From NCBI RefSeq assembly GCF_002050515.1, contig NZ_LTAY01000048.1:62001-126000 (forward strand): a stretch of DNA of 64,000 bases, written 5' to 3'. Below, in pieces: positions 53,029-61,738 of the stretch; position 1 is the stretch's first letter; every line of letters begins with the position of its first letter. Made by a program: the position numbers and the translations under genes. The DNA comes from Clostridium thermobutyricum DSM 4928 (GTDB lineage: Bacteria; Bacillota; Clostridia; Clostridiales; Clostridiaceae). Under the pieces are notes generated by a model. That model was not told the origin of the DNA and ran no database searches. It saw only the letters and a program-made list of their open reading frames with translations.

Positions 53029-53673
53029 ATGAGGATTTTAAAAATATCTATAATTTTTTTGATAGTTTCGATACTTTCAGGATGTGGTGTTAGTAAAGCA
53101 AATACTAATGAATTGAGTAATTCATCAGAAAAAAATGATAGCGTAAATTATGATGAAGAAACCAAGAAACAAGAGGAAAGAAATAAACAAACTTTATGGA
53201 CAGTATTAGATACTGATGGAAATGAAAAAGAAATGGTAAGTGAGAAAAATAGTGATGATGTAAAAAAGATAATGAAGATTATAAATGAACATTGTACATT
53301 AGTAGATAATAGGGATTTTAAACAGCTAAAAGTAGAAAATGAATATAATTTATATAATGATAAATTTAGTAAAGTGTTAGATAAGGGAGATTATAAAAAA
53401 TCAGTAGAAGCTATGTATGAAAGTAATAAATTAGCTTTAAAGCATGAAAATTTAATATGGTATCGCAATTATTTTAATGAGGATATGACGACATGTAAAG
53501 TAACTGTTGAATCAGAGTTTAAAATTAAAGAAGCAAATAAAGAATATTTAGAAAAAAATCAAATGAATTTGAAAGAAGTTTATCAAGAAAAAAGAATATA
53601 TTATTTAGAAAAAAATAATAATGAATGGAAGATAATTAATATAGAAAAAGGAGCTTTAACGAAAAGAAGCTAA
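53029..53673 (+). CDS. Lipoprotein, unknown function
   Basis: 214 residues with a lipoprotein signal peptide; lipobox LSGC makes C19 the lipidated residue. A Ser/Asn/Glu-rich linker is followed by an alpha/beta external domain (about 75-210) that ends with NNEWKIINIEKG, a pattern of NTF2-like or DUF4878-type folds. Follows the endo-galactosidase by 65 bp but after a terminator, so separately transcribed. The link to glycan use is only positional. Confidence 0.7.
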   Translation: MRILKISIIFLIVSILSGCGVSKANTNELSNSSEKNDSVNYDEETKKQEERNKQTLWTVLDTDGNEKEMVSEKNSDDVKKIMKIINEHCTLVDNRDFKQLKVENEYNLYNDKFSKVLDKGDYKKSVEAMYESNKLALKHENLIWYRNYFNEDMTTCKVTVESEFKIKEANKEYLEKNQMNLKEVYQEKRIYYLEKNNNEWKIINIEKGALTKRS

Positions 53674-53701
53674 GATATATAGAAAATAAAATTAAAGATA
53701 G

Positions 53702-53732
53702 GCATTATCAGTTAGTAGATAATGCTTTTTTA
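53702..53732 (+). terminator. Intrinsic terminator
   Basis: GCATTATC pairs with GATAATGC over 8 nt, followed by a T-run. Confidence 0.8.
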
Positions 53733-53866
53733 TTTTATATAAAAAGATTAGTTGTTTTACGAAATTTCAAAAAAGAAATCTAATAAAAAGAGTATATTAA
53801 AAGAAATAATTAAGAAACTCAATTAGAAGAAAGAGGAAATTAAAATTTATTATTTTACATAAGGGA

Positions 53867-53911
53867 AAAGGCTATCGCTAGCTGATTTTAATTAATCATA
53901 ATGCGATAGCC
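53867..53911 (+). repeat. 45-bp hairpin element, right copy
   Basis: A 9-bp GGCTATCGC/GCGATAGCC stem with a 28-nt loop. It is the better-preserved relative of 46809-46853, in inverted orientation 7.1 kb away. No T-run follows, so it is not a good terminator. Probably an insertion-sequence end left at the edge of the glycan island. Confidence 0.65.
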
Positions 53912-53921
53912 AATTTGTATA

Positions 53922-54194
53922 TTAATATAATCTTCCGAATATTAAAAAGATTAAAATTAATTGAATTGCTATTATTAGTGGTATTCCTAAATTAAATTTT
54001 ATTCTAGAGGTTTTATGTCTAAAAGTATACATTCCAACCCAAGATCCAAATCCACCACCTAAGATTGGAATGGAAAGAAGATGAGCTTCACTAATTCTCC
54101 ATTTGTGATTTATAGCTTTCCTTTTATCAATAAACATAGATAAAAAGCCAATAATGTTTATTAATAAAAGATAAGCACCTATAAAAGCGTGCAA
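53922..54194 (-). CDS. DUF1294-family small membrane protein
   Basis: 90 residues from TTG 54194, preceded by GAGGGGG. The family motif is clear: MFIDKRKAINHKWRISEAHLL, GGGFGSWVGMYTFRHKT, then a C-terminal helix. Three membrane segments. Function unknown. Its stop lies 10 bp from the hairpin element, so the island border falls just beyond this gene. Confidence 0.85.
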   Translation of the reverse strand: MHAFIGAYLLLINIIGFLSMFIDKRKAINHKWRISEAHLLSIPILGGGFGSWVGMYTFRHKTSRIKFNLGIPLIIAIQLILIFLIFGRLY

Positions 54195-54329
54195 ATTATA
54201 ACCCCCTCAAAAGTTGATAAGGTAATTATATAAAAAAAATCATAAATTTACAAATTTGATTATAGAGGAGAAAAAGTTAAATTTGAATGGTATAATAGGT
54301 ATTATTACAAATGAGGAGAGAGAAAAAAA

Positions 54330-54926
54330 GTGATAAAAAAAATAGTGTTAGCAATAATAGTAGCTATAATTGTAATTATATGTGGAGTATATATTTATTC
54401 TAATAGAACAAGTTCAGCTGAGGAAAGTTTTAAAAGCTTTATTTCTGATTGCAATAAATTTCAATTAGATTCTGCAAAGGATTATGTTAATCCTAATGGA
54501 GATTTGAGTAAAGGAATATCTCAAATACAGAATTATAATTCAATGAAGCAAGCTGCAATGAAAAATTGGCTTAAAGCTATAAAAGTAAATATATTATCTT
54601 CTAAAAAAGAAGATGGAGAAGCAGTTTTAGTAGCAGAAATATATTCTCCAAATGGGAAAGAAATTTATAACGAATTCCAACAAAGTATGGATAATTTAAA
54701 TATAGATAGTCAAACAATTCAAGATAATAATTTAAATGGAGATTTTTTAGGAGCACAATATAATAATGCATTTACTAATGCAATTGATGATAATATAAAT
54801 AATGTTGTTCAAACAAAGGTTGAAATTAAAATGAAGAGAAATCTTGGAGCTTGGAAAATTACAAATGATGATCAAGTAATTACAGCTTTATTAGGTGGGT
54901 TAACCTCAAATGCAGTTATAAGTTAA
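54330..54926 (+). CDS. Membrane-anchored protein, DUF4878-like
   Basis: 198 residues from GTG 54330, after GAGGAGAG. A signal-anchor helix (about 4-24) precedes an external domain that starts with SAEESFKSFISDCNKFQLDSAKDYV and ends with KRNLGAWKI, resembling DUF4878/lumazine-binding-like proteins. Function unknown. Confidence 0.65.
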   Translation: MIKKIVLAIIVAIIVIICGVYIYSNRTSSAEESFKSFISDCNKFQLDSAKDYVNPNGDLSKGISQIQNYNSMKQAAMKNWLKAIKVNILSSKKEDGEAVLVAEIYSPNGKEIYNEFQQSMDNLNIDSQTIQDNNLNGDFLGAQYNNAFTNAIDDNINNVVQTKVEIKMKRNLGAWKITNDDQVITALLGGLTSNAVIS

Positions 54927-54990
54927 CTAATTTATAGAAATTTTTTGGCGAAAATTGTATAATTGTATAAAAGGGGGAAGAAAATTAATT

Positions 54991-55446
54991 ATGAAAAAAA
55001 CAATGGTTAGTATAGCTGTGATTGTTATTGCAATTATCATAGGAGTAGTATTAGTAAAATACGTGAATAAAAATGGATTATTTACTAAGAGTGGGTTAGA
55101 TAAAATTCAAATAAATGAAATTATAGCGACAAATGATGTAACAGGAAAAGTTACTAATATAACAGACGCAGATGCTATAAGTAGGTTTTTTGATGAACTA
55201 AATAGTATAGAAGTTCCAAAAGAAAACAAAAAAGAAGAAGCTCATTCTGGATGTAATGTTCCGGGAAGAAATAAATATTATATTGAATTAAAAAGTAATA
55301 ATGAAAAAATAGTTGGAGACGTAATTATAAGTAAAGAGGGAGATATAAAGGTCAATAATTTTGAAAATAAATATATAAAAGAAATTAAAGACACTGAAGC
55401 TGCCAATAATATAGAAAAATTAATACAAACAAATATAAATTTATAG
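54991..55446 (+). CDS. Membrane-anchored protein, unknown
   Basis: 151 residues from ATG 54991; an ATG 36 bp upstream in frame (54955) is preceded by no ribosome site, while AAGGGGG lies at 54971-54977. One N-terminal helix (about 5-25), then a small external alpha/beta domain with a single GCNVPGR motif. No family recognised. Closed by the terminator at 55447. Confidence 0.6.
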   Translation: MKKTMVSIAVIVIAIIIGVVLVKYVNKNGLFTKSGLDKIQINEIIATNDVTGKVTNITDADAISRFFDELNSIEVPKENKKEEAHSGCNVPGRNKYYIELKSNNEKIVGDVIISKEGDIKVNNFENKYIKEIKDTEAANNIEKLIQTNINL

Positions 55447-55497
55447 AAAAGAAGAGTCAAGAAAAATAAATTGTTTATTTTCCTGACTCTCTTTTTA
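55447..55497. terminator. Bidirectional terminator
   Basis: A long stem, AAAAGAAGAGTCA with TGACTCTCTTTT plus an inner AAAATAA/TTATTTT arm, between convergent genes. Confidence 0.8.
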
Positions 55498-55531
55498 CTT
55501 TAGATATGTAGTTATCTAAAATAAGTGGATA

Positions 55532-55795
55532 TTAGTATTCTTTTTCGTGAGGTAGGTTACTTAAGTTGTTTGCTTCATCACCATCTGGAGTAGCTCTTAA
55601 ATATTCTTCTCCATTTCTAGTAACAGAAACAACTACGTCTTTGATTTCACCGTTTTTAGCCATTCTTACAGCTTCATCAACGCTAACTACTTCACCGTTA
55701 GATAACTCGTAGCCAGAAGCATATCTTCCGTCTTTAGTCATAACTTTAGTTATGCTTTCTAAGTTTGAACTTTTTTGAGTTTTTGAATTTTTCAT
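55532..55795 (-). CDS. DUF3892 small protein, copy 1
   Basis: 87 residues from ATG 55795, which is correctly spaced from GGAGGTG. Contains ITKVMTKDGRYASGYELSNGEVVSVDEAVRMA, the DUF3892 fold, and ends with NLPHEKEY. A paralogue lies just upstream in the same direction and also ends in a LPHE tail. Function unknown; cytoplasmic. Confidence 0.8.
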   Translation of the reverse strand: MKNSKTQKSSNLESITKVMTKDGRYASGYELSNGEVVSVDEAVRMAKNGEIKDVVVSVTRNGEEYLRATPDGDEANNLSNLPHEKEY

Positions 55796-55867
55796 AAAAA
55801 ACACCTCCACTTTCTACACTAATAGTATGTGGAGAACATGCACATATATACTTAGTAATTTATGGTA

Positions 55868-56107
55868 TTAATCTGATGGTCTATTTATATTTTCGTGAGG
55901 AAGTTTACTAAAATCACAATTAGAATTTGAATCTCCTACAAGAGTAGTAAATCCTTTTTGATCAATTACAGCCTTAGCATTAGAAATTTTTTGTTCTCTA
56001 GCTAATTCGATTGCATCCTCAATTGTTAATTGTTTTCCATTAGAAAGCTCATATGCAAAAGTAACACCGTTATTAGTTAGAATTTTAGTTATTGTTAAGT
56101 CTTCCAT
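55868..56107 (-). CDS. DUF3892 small protein, copy 2
   Basis: 79 residues from ATG 56107, after GGAGGTG; the in-frame start at 56137 is upstream of that site. It shares ITKILTNNG...YELSNGKQLTIEDAIELA and SKLPHE with copy 1. The two genes have almost the same upstream sequence (GGAGGTGTTTTT), so the duplication included the translation signal. Confidence 0.8.
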   Translation of the reverse strand: MEDLTITKILTNNGVTFAYELSNGKQLTIEDAIELAREQKISNAKAVIDQKGFTTLVGDSNSNCDFSKLPHENINRPSD

Positions 56108-56154
56108 AAAAACACCTCCATTATGATAGTTTATCAATTTAATGGAGGCTTATT

Positions 56155-57426
56155 CTAAATAAATATACTATTTAATATATTTCCATCTATGTTACTTGGA
56201 ACTTTTCCAAGCATATTAAATATTGTTGCTCCTTCATCTATAAGCCTAATAGGTCCTATATCAAAATTCTTTTTTACATTAGGTGCTTTGCAAAAGAATA
56301 CTGTTTTATAATTATAATCTTTTGGGTTATATCCATGATTTGCAATATCATGATTACCTTTTGTTTTTTCTATTGTATTTCCTAAATAATCATTTATAAA
56401 GTAATAATTATCATTAGCTTCAAGCATAAATGTACATTTATCACTTGCACCAAGTTTTTTAGCTTCTTCACTAGAAAGAATATTTTTAATACAGTTATTA
56501 TTTTCTTTTGAAAAATTATAAATTAAATCATAAACCATTTTAACCTTATGTTTATTTTTTACATAAACATAAGCAGAACCATCACAGAAGTTAAGATAAG
56601 CATCATACTCTGTAATAATATTTTTAGAGTTCAATTTAATTAGATTATTTTTTAAAAATAGATTATTAAGTTTAATAACATATTCTGCATCCTTAAAACT
56701 ATGATCTCCTAATGCAATTAAAGTAGATGAGTCGTATATATTGTTTTCCTTTAGAAATGAGATTATTTCTCCTAGTCTTTTATCATGTCTTTTTAAAGAT
56801 TGAGATATATGATTGCTTTTAGTACCAAAAATATGTTTATGAGTATCTGTATCTGTGAAATGAACCATAATAAAATCAGCTAAATCATTTTTTAAAACAT
56901 ACATTAAGGTATTAAAAGTAAAATTATCTAAATAAGGTTGTTCGTAGCCTTTTCTTAAATGACCATAGAGCTTTTCTATTTTAGCTTGAAATAATGGACT
57001 TCCATTTAGAGCAGAAACCATTATTTGATTTTGCCATTTTCTATTTGGAAAAATTTCTGGGAGATTTAAATCAATGCTTTTAGATTTTCCTGTAACTGGC
57101 CAAAGTAAAGTACAGGTTTTAAGTCCTTTTTCTTTTGCTATATCATAAATTGTAGATCCATTTATTTGATTTTTATACCAAAACCAATCTGGATTCTTTC
57201 TTTCAGGTTGTATAAGAATATTATTAATTATTCCATGATTAATTGGTAATTTTCCTGTAGCTATTGAAGTATGTGCAGGATAGGTTAATGATGGATAAAC
57301 AGATTCAACATTATTTGAATAACTGCTATTTTCTTTTAATTCTTTAAAGTTTGGTAATTTTATGAGATTAATAAAATCTTTATTACCAACTGCGTCAAAA
57401 GATAAAATTATAAATTTTTTTCTCAA
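56155..57426 (-). CDS. Alkaline phosphatase superfamily phosphodiesterase (type I nucleotide pyrophosphatase-like)
   Basis: 423 residues. Metal-site and nucleophile pattern of the Phosphodiest family: FIILSFDAVG (residues 4-13), PSLTYPAHTSIATGK with the likely nucleophile Thr near residue 48, VHFTDTDTHKHIFG, GDHSF and NHGY near the C-terminus. No signal peptide, so cytoplasmic. Relatives cleave nucleotide or lipid phosphodiesters; the substrate is not predictable. AGGAGG precedes ATG 57426. It starts at the left edge of the DnaA-box region. Confidence 0.82.
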   Translation of the reverse strand: MRKKFIILSFDAVGNKDFINLIKLPNFKELKENSSYSNNVESVYPSLTYPAHTSIATGKLPINHGIINNILIQPERKNPDWFWYKNQINGSTIYDIAKEKGLKTCTLLWPVTGKSKSIDLNLPEIFPNRKWQNQIMVSALNGSPLFQAKIEKLYGHLRKGYEQPYLDNFTFNTLMYVLKNDLADFIMVHFTDTDTHKHIFGTKSNHISQSLKRHDKRLGEIISFLKENNIYDSSTLIALGDHSFKDAEYVIKLNNLFLKNNLIKLNSKNIITEYDAYLNFCDGSAYVYVKNKHKVKMVYDLIYNFSKENNNCIKNILSSEEAKKLGASDKCTFMLEANDNYYFINDYLGNTIEKTKGNHDIANHGYNPKDYNYKTVFFCKAPNVKKNFDIGPIRLIDEGATIFNMLGKVPSNIDGNILNSIFI

Positions 57427-57531
57427 TATTTTATGCCTCCTATATAGAGTGAATTTTGCCCATATACTTATGATTTTACTCTTATTATTATGTATATAGC
57501 AATACTATTGGAACAAAATGGCTTGTATAAG

Positions 57532-57797
57532 TTATCAACAAGCTAAAGCTAGTGATTTCAACGGGTTGTTGAGAAATGTGGATAAAAAGCGTGAAATTGT
57601 GGATAACTTTACAAAGTGGATAAAATTGTAAAAATTAATTGTATACACAATATAATAGGGGATAGCTTGTTCGACAAACAATATAGTGCATATTGTAGAA
57701 AAATATAATATAAGATAAAATTAATTTAAATATGGTGTCGAAAAATACTAACATTATGCACAAAGTTGTGGACAAAATATGTGGATAATGTTGATAA
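57532..57797. promoter_or_regulatory. Cluster of nine DnaA-box-like sites
   Basis: Perfect matches to TTATnCACA or its complement begin at 57577, 57598, 57754 and 57780. One-mismatch or near sites begin at 57532, 57615, 57641, 57767 and 57789. They form two groups (57532-57649 and 57754-57797) around an AT-rich spacer of about 100 bp. There is no dnaA, dnaN, rpmH or gyr gene in the window, so it is not a normal oriC neighbourhood. Possible roles are a DnaA-titrating or regulatory cluster, or a secondary origin. Confidence 0.7.
57670..57742. promoter_or_regulatory. Two Spo0A boxes inside the DnaA-box region
   Basis: TTCGACAA (57670-57677) is the exact complement of the 0A box TTGTCGAA. TGTCGAA (57736-57742) matches 7 of 8. 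They lie in the spacer between the two groups of DnaA-like sites, facing each other. Confidence 0.6.
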
Positions 57798-57827
57798 CAT
57801 ACAATAAGTGGTAATGGAGGATATAAT

Positions 57828-58520
57828 ATGGAATATATTAAGGAAATAATAGAAGCTGAATTTATAAACAGGCCAAATAGATTTAATGCTTTAGTTAAAA
57901 TAAATGATAAAGAAGAAATTGTTCATGTACCTAATACAGGAAGATGCAAAGAAATATTAATTACAGGAACAAAAGTATTACTTAGAAAAGAAGATAATCC
58001 AACAAGAAAAACTAAATATGATTTAATTTGTGCTTATAAAGGAGATAAATTAATAAATATTGATTCTCAAATTCCAAATAAAGTAGTTATGGAGGCTTTA
58101 ATAAATAAAAAGATAGGAAAATTAATAGAATATAATAATATATTAAAAGAAAAAACTTTTGGGAAAAGTAGATTTGATTTTAAATTAGAAAAAGAAACAG
58201 GAGAAGAATATTATTTAGAGGTAAAAGGAGTTACTTTAGAGAATAATGGATATGCAAGCTTTCCAGATGCTCCAACAGATAGAGGAAGAAAACATCTTTT
58301 AGAATTAGTTAAAGTAAAAGAAGAAGGAAAAGGTGCTGGAGTTTTATTTCTTATACAAATGGAAGGGATGAAAGAATTTACATCTAATGATGAAAATGAT
58401 CCTGCTTTTGGAGAAGCATTAAGATATGCTAAAGAAAATGGAGTTGATATTTTTGTTTATTCTTGCATTGTTAGCGAAAAGGAAATAACATTAAATAAAG
58501 AGGTAAAATTATCAATTTAA
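57828..58520 (+). CDS. sfsA: DNA/RNA nuclease SfsA family protein
   Basis: 230 residues. SfsA motifs are visible: an OB-like N-terminus (FINRPNRFNALVKI, HVPNTGRCKEIL) and a PD-(D/E)XK-type nuclease core with FDFKLE near residue 116, EYYLEVKGVTLE near 130 and FPDAPTDRGRKHL. It was described as a sugar fermentation stimulation protein and later as a nuclease. TGGAGG precedes ATG 57828, and the DnaA-box cluster forms its entire upstream region. Confidence 0.92.
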   Translation: MEYIKEIIEAEFINRPNRFNALVKINDKEEIVHVPNTGRCKEILITGTKVLLRKEDNPTRKTKYDLICAYKGDKLINIDSQIPNKVVMEALINKKIGKLIEYNNILKEKTFGKSRFDFKLEKETGEEYYLEVKGVTLENNGYASFPDAPTDRGRKHLLELVKVKEEGKGAGVLFLIQMEGMKEFTSNDENDPAFGEALRYAKENGVDIFVYSCIVSEKEITLNKEVKLSI

Positions 58521-58563
58521 TATAGATATTTAAAAATAAAAAAGAAAGGAGTGATGTTAATAA

Positions 58564-59067
58564 ATGAAATTTAAATATTGTCCATTATGTGGAGAAGAAT
58601 TGGAACAAAAATATAGTTATGATGAAGGTGGAGTTCCTTATTGTAAAAAAGATGATAAAATGTTTTTTGATACTCCAAGACCTTGTATTGTAGTTGGTGT
58701 AATAAAAAATGATGAAATACTTTTATTGAAACAAAGTTATATATTTAAGGATTCTAAAGTACTTATATCAGGTTATGTAGGACAAAATGAAAGTGCTGAA
58801 GAAACTGTATATAGAGAAGTTCTGGAAGAAACAGGGATAAAAGTAAAAAATATATCGTATATTGGTTCTGATTACGTTAAAGATAAAGATTTATTAATGT
58901 TAACTTTTATTGCTATTTATAAAGAAGGTGAAATTATTAAATCAGATGAAGTTGAACATGTAGAGTGGTGCAAAATAGATTGTGCATTATCTCAAATGAA
59001 AGAAGATTTAGTAGGAACAAAAGCAGTAGCTAAGATAATAGAAATTTTAAAAAATGATATAAATTAA
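58564..59067 (+). CDS. NUDIX hydrolase with N-terminal zinc ribbon
   Basis: 167 residues, AAGGAG before ATG. Zinc-ribbon CPLCG (6-10) and YCKKD, then a NUDIX box GYVGQNESAEETVYREVLEE...G (about 78-100) with the REVLEE core. Layout resembles the C-terminal half of NADH pyrophosphatase NudC, but the substrate-specific SQPWPFPxS motif is missing, so the substrate is a different nucleoside diphosphate derivative. 43 bp after sfsA and probably co-transcribed. Confidence 0.85.
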   Translation: MKFKYCPLCGEELEQKYSYDEGGVPYCKKDDKMFFDTPRPCIVVGVIKNDEILLLKQSYIFKDSKVLISGYVGQNESAEETVYREVLEETGIKVKNISYIGSDYVKDKDLLMLTFIAIYKEGEIIKSDEVEHVEWCKIDCALSQMKEDLVGTKAVAKIIEILKNDIN

Positions 59068-59147
59068 TAGAATCATAATTTTATAAATATTATACAAGTT
59101 AAAAATAAATATATTATAGATTTAATATAATATAATTTTATAAATAA

Positions 59148-59175
59148 TAGCCCTAAGAATTTTCTTAGGGCTAAA
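59148..59175. terminator. Terminator hairpin
   Basis: TAGCCCTAAGAA pairs with TTCTTAGGGCTA; stable GC-containing stem, but a poor T-run on the plus strand. Lies between convergent genes. Confidence 0.6.
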
Positions 59176-59229
59176 ATATTATGTTTATAACTACAATTAA
59201 TACAATGATATGTATACTGATTAAATATA

Positions 59230-59577
59230 TTAAACAATAGATTTACGTTGTAGCTTTATAAAAAGAGTGTCATTATTGTAATCAATAAATGCCTCATCTA
59301 TCATCATTCCTACAAGAGTTAATTCGCTATCAAATTCGCATTCACCACCAAGTTGCCAATAATATTGTTCAACTTCTCTTTGTCTAGGAGTATTTAAAGC
59401 TTTGTTTAAACTTTCAAAAGCTCCTTTGGGGAAATTTTCAATTATAGCTTTTATTTCTATATAGGATATATCTTCTAAAGTTTTAATATTAACACTAATA
59501 TTATTAGTATTAAAATGATAGCAATATGCCATTATTTCATTTACGATTTTTAGATTTTTTTCTGTTTTAAAATTCAT
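59230..59577 (-). CDS. Hypothetical soluble protein coupled to the DUF1576 gene
   Basis: 115 residues. Overlaps the end of the DUF1576 gene by 11 bp, so translationally coupled. Predicted alpha/beta fold; VEQYYWQLGGECEFDSELTLVGMMIDEAFI near the C-terminus has the look of a small regulatory domain. No family recognised. Its product probably acts with the membrane protein. Confidence 0.65.
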   Translation of the reverse strand: MNFKTEKNLKIVNEIMAYCYHFNTNNISVNIKTLEDISYIEIKAIIENFPKGAFESLNKALNTPRQREVEQYYWQLGGECEFDSELTLVGMMIDEAFIDYNNDTLFIKLQRKSIV

Positions 59578-60820
59578 CTTGTCTAACCTCTCTTTTGAAT
59601 GTTGTTATTAATGGTACTAATATCATTGCTACGAGTCCACCTGCAAAACCATTATTATAAAGGTTTAGTCCACCATGTAAATATCCAACATTAACTCCTA
59701 AACAAACATGTAAGAATCCTGCAAGTATTCCTATCAAAAATCCAAATTTACCAGCTATAGGAGCTAAACATGTGCTAAACAAAATAGCAAGGATGATACT
59801 TGGACTTGTTAAAGGATTTATATTTATAAGTGCTGCTAATGTAGCTCCTATTAATATAGGAGTTATATTTTTCAAATGTTTACCAAAACATCCAAATCCA
59901 ATAATAGTAAAGATTCCTCCAAGAGTTGGTCCATTTAAATCTCCACCTATAAGTAATAAAAATAATGTTGAGAACAAACCTAGTATTCCCATATTTATAT
60001 ATATAGTATCTCCATATAATAAATAAAAATCAGAAACAAGTTTACCAGACTGCTTGGACAAATTATTAAGTTTTTTTATATTATCTTTACCAAAATAAAT
60101 TCCAACACTTATTAAATAAATTGAAATAAACATCATAAAAAAGAGTAAGAATTTATTACTTCCAGTATGCCAAAGAAGTCTAGATTCAAAGTCAATTCCA
60201 AAAGAACGTAAGATAGACATTAGTAATGTTGCAATTAATCCACCTGCAAAACCAATATTATATAGATTGTATCCAGAATGAGCTAAAATACAGTGGCTAG
60301 CTATTGGAGTTAAAATAAAACCTGTTATTACACCAATTATGGCACCTAAAATCATTCCAACTGGAATATTGTCATAAGTAAAACTAAGTTGACTAACAGT
60401 AGGTGCTAAAGCAGTAGATAACAACATAACAAGACTATAGTTTAGAAGTGGTTGTTTTTGATATTTAGAAAAAAGATAAACGCCAAACATGATTGGCCAA
60501 ATATTCAAAAGATTTTTCCCAAAAAAAGCAAAACCGGTCATTAAAAATAATGCCATTATAGTTGAACCATTTGGTTTAATTTCTAAACGTATAAGCATTA
60601 AAATACTTATTATACTAGTAATACCCGCATTAAAAAGAGCACTTGATATTCCACCAACAGCAATATAATCTGTTATTAAAATATCAGGAGTAAGTAAAAT
60701 TTTCTTTAAACCATTTAAAATTTCAGAAGGAGAACTAATTAATAAAGCAGCTATTAAAAAAAATAGATACATAACCAAAAGAATTTTATAAGGTCTAAAA
60801 AAGTTCTTTTTCTTTAGCAA
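59567..60820 (-). CDS. DUF1576-family membrane protein with internal duplication
   Basis: 417 residues from TTG 60820, which is well spaced from GAGAGG; GTG 60829 overlaps that site. About ten to twelve hydrophobic helices. The segment NIGFAGGLIATLL in the first half and NNGFAGGLVAMIL at the end show that the protein is two related halves, each preceded by an LxHSGYNLY or LHGGLNLY turn. DUF1576 has no known function; a transporter role fits the inverted or tandem repeat architecture. Confidence 0.8.
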   Translation of the reverse strand: MLKKKNFFRPYKILLVMYLFFLIAALLISSPSEILNGLKKILLTPDILITDYIAVGGISSALFNAGITSIISILMLIRLEIKPNGSTIMALFLMTGFAFFGKNLLNIWPIMFGVYLFSKYQKQPLLNYSLVMLLSTALAPTVSQLSFTYDNIPVGMILGAIIGVITGFILTPIASHCILAHSGYNLYNIGFAGGLIATLLMSILRSFGIDFESRLLWHTGSNKFLLFFMMFISIYLISVGIYFGKDNIKKLNNLSKQSGKLVSDFYLLYGDTIYINMGILGLFSTLFLLLIGGDLNGPTLGGIFTIIGFGCFGKHLKNITPILIGATLAALININPLTSPSIILAILFSTCLAPIAGKFGFLIGILAGFLHVCLGVNVGYLHGGLNLYNNGFAGGLVAMILVPLITTFKREVRQDEF

Positions 60821-61009
60821 AATTTTCACCTCTCAAAATTAAATTTATAATTTATATCTAAATTAATAAACTTAAAACTCATTTTTATTATATTATAATG
60901 AATATAAATTTTTCTACTAAAAAATAGAAAAAATGCTATAAAATATTTTCAAAAATTTTAAAAAAATATATAATTAAGAATAGTAAGAAGTTTTTGGGGA
61001 GGATTAAAT

Positions 61010-61693
61010 ATGAGTAATGGTGTTAAATATGTTCCAGAAGTAATGGGAGTATTAAGAAGTCATATAGTAAAGGTTCCAGATGTAATAAGAAATTGTTCTG
61101 GGATAAGAATATTTGGAAAGAGGATAAAAAGTATACTATTTTCTACAGATGTTGCAATGATAAAAAATACAAATGCGGATGCTATTATGGCAGTATATCC
61201 TTTCACTCCTCAGCCAAAAATAACAGAAGCAATAGTAACTGCTGCTGATGTTCCAGTTTTTTGCGGAGTTGGGGGAGGAATAACTCAAGGGATAAGAGTT
61301 ATTAATCTTGCATTAGATGCTGAATTTAAAGGCGCTATAGGAGTTGTAGTAAATGCACCTACATCTAATGAAATTGTTAAAAGTATAAAGGAAACTATAG
61401 ATATACCAGTAATAGTAACAGTGTGTTCAGAAGAAGAAAATATAGAAGAAAGAATAGAAAGTGGTGCAACAATTTTAAATGTGTCTGGGGGGAAAGATAC
61501 AATTAAAATTGTAAAAAAAATAAGAGAATTACATCCTACATTTCCTATAATAGCAACTGGAGGCCCTACTGAAGAGAGTATAAAAGAGACAATACAAGCA
61601 GGAGCGAATGCTATAACATATACACCTCCATCAGGAGCAGATAGAATGAGTGAATTAATGGACATATATAGGGAAAGAAAAGGACAAAAATAA
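61010..61693 (+). CDS. TIM-barrel protein, phosphate-binding type, unknown reaction
   Basis: 227 residues, GGAGG before ATG. The C-terminal half has the standard phosphate-binding pattern of (beta/alpha)8 enzymes (FPIIATGGPTEESIKETIQAGANAITYTP), and the first half the glycine-rich FCGVGGGITQG loop. Similar to small clostridial proteins annotated as hydrolases or aldolase-like enzymes (KDPG aldolase/NanE-type barrels), but active-site residues cannot be assigned. Monocistronic; terminator follows. Confidence 0.75.
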   Translation: MSNGVKYVPEVMGVLRSHIVKVPDVIRNCSGIRIFGKRIKSILFSTDVAMIKNTNADAIMAVYPFTPQPKITEAIVTAADVPVFCGVGGGITQGIRVINLALDAEFKGAIGVVVNAPTSNEIVKSIKETIDIPVIVTVCSEEENIEERIESGATILNVSGGKDTIKIVKKIRELHPTFPIIATGGPTEESIKETIQAGANAITYTPPSGADRMSELMDIYRERKGQK

Positions 61694-61702
61694 AACTGTT
61701 AA

Positions 61703-61738
61703 AATAAAACCTTTATTTAAAGGTTTTATTTTTTTTTA
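61703..61738 (+). terminator. Intrinsic terminator
   Basis: AATAAAACCTTTA pairs with TAAAGGTTTTATT over a 2-3 nt apex, then a long T-run. Confidence 0.8.

Noticed and set aside
57427-57827. The chromosomal origin oriC
   Set aside because: No dnaA, dnaN, recF, gyr or rpmH genes are present, and genes do not diverge around the site. Recorded as a DnaA/Spo0A cluster instead.
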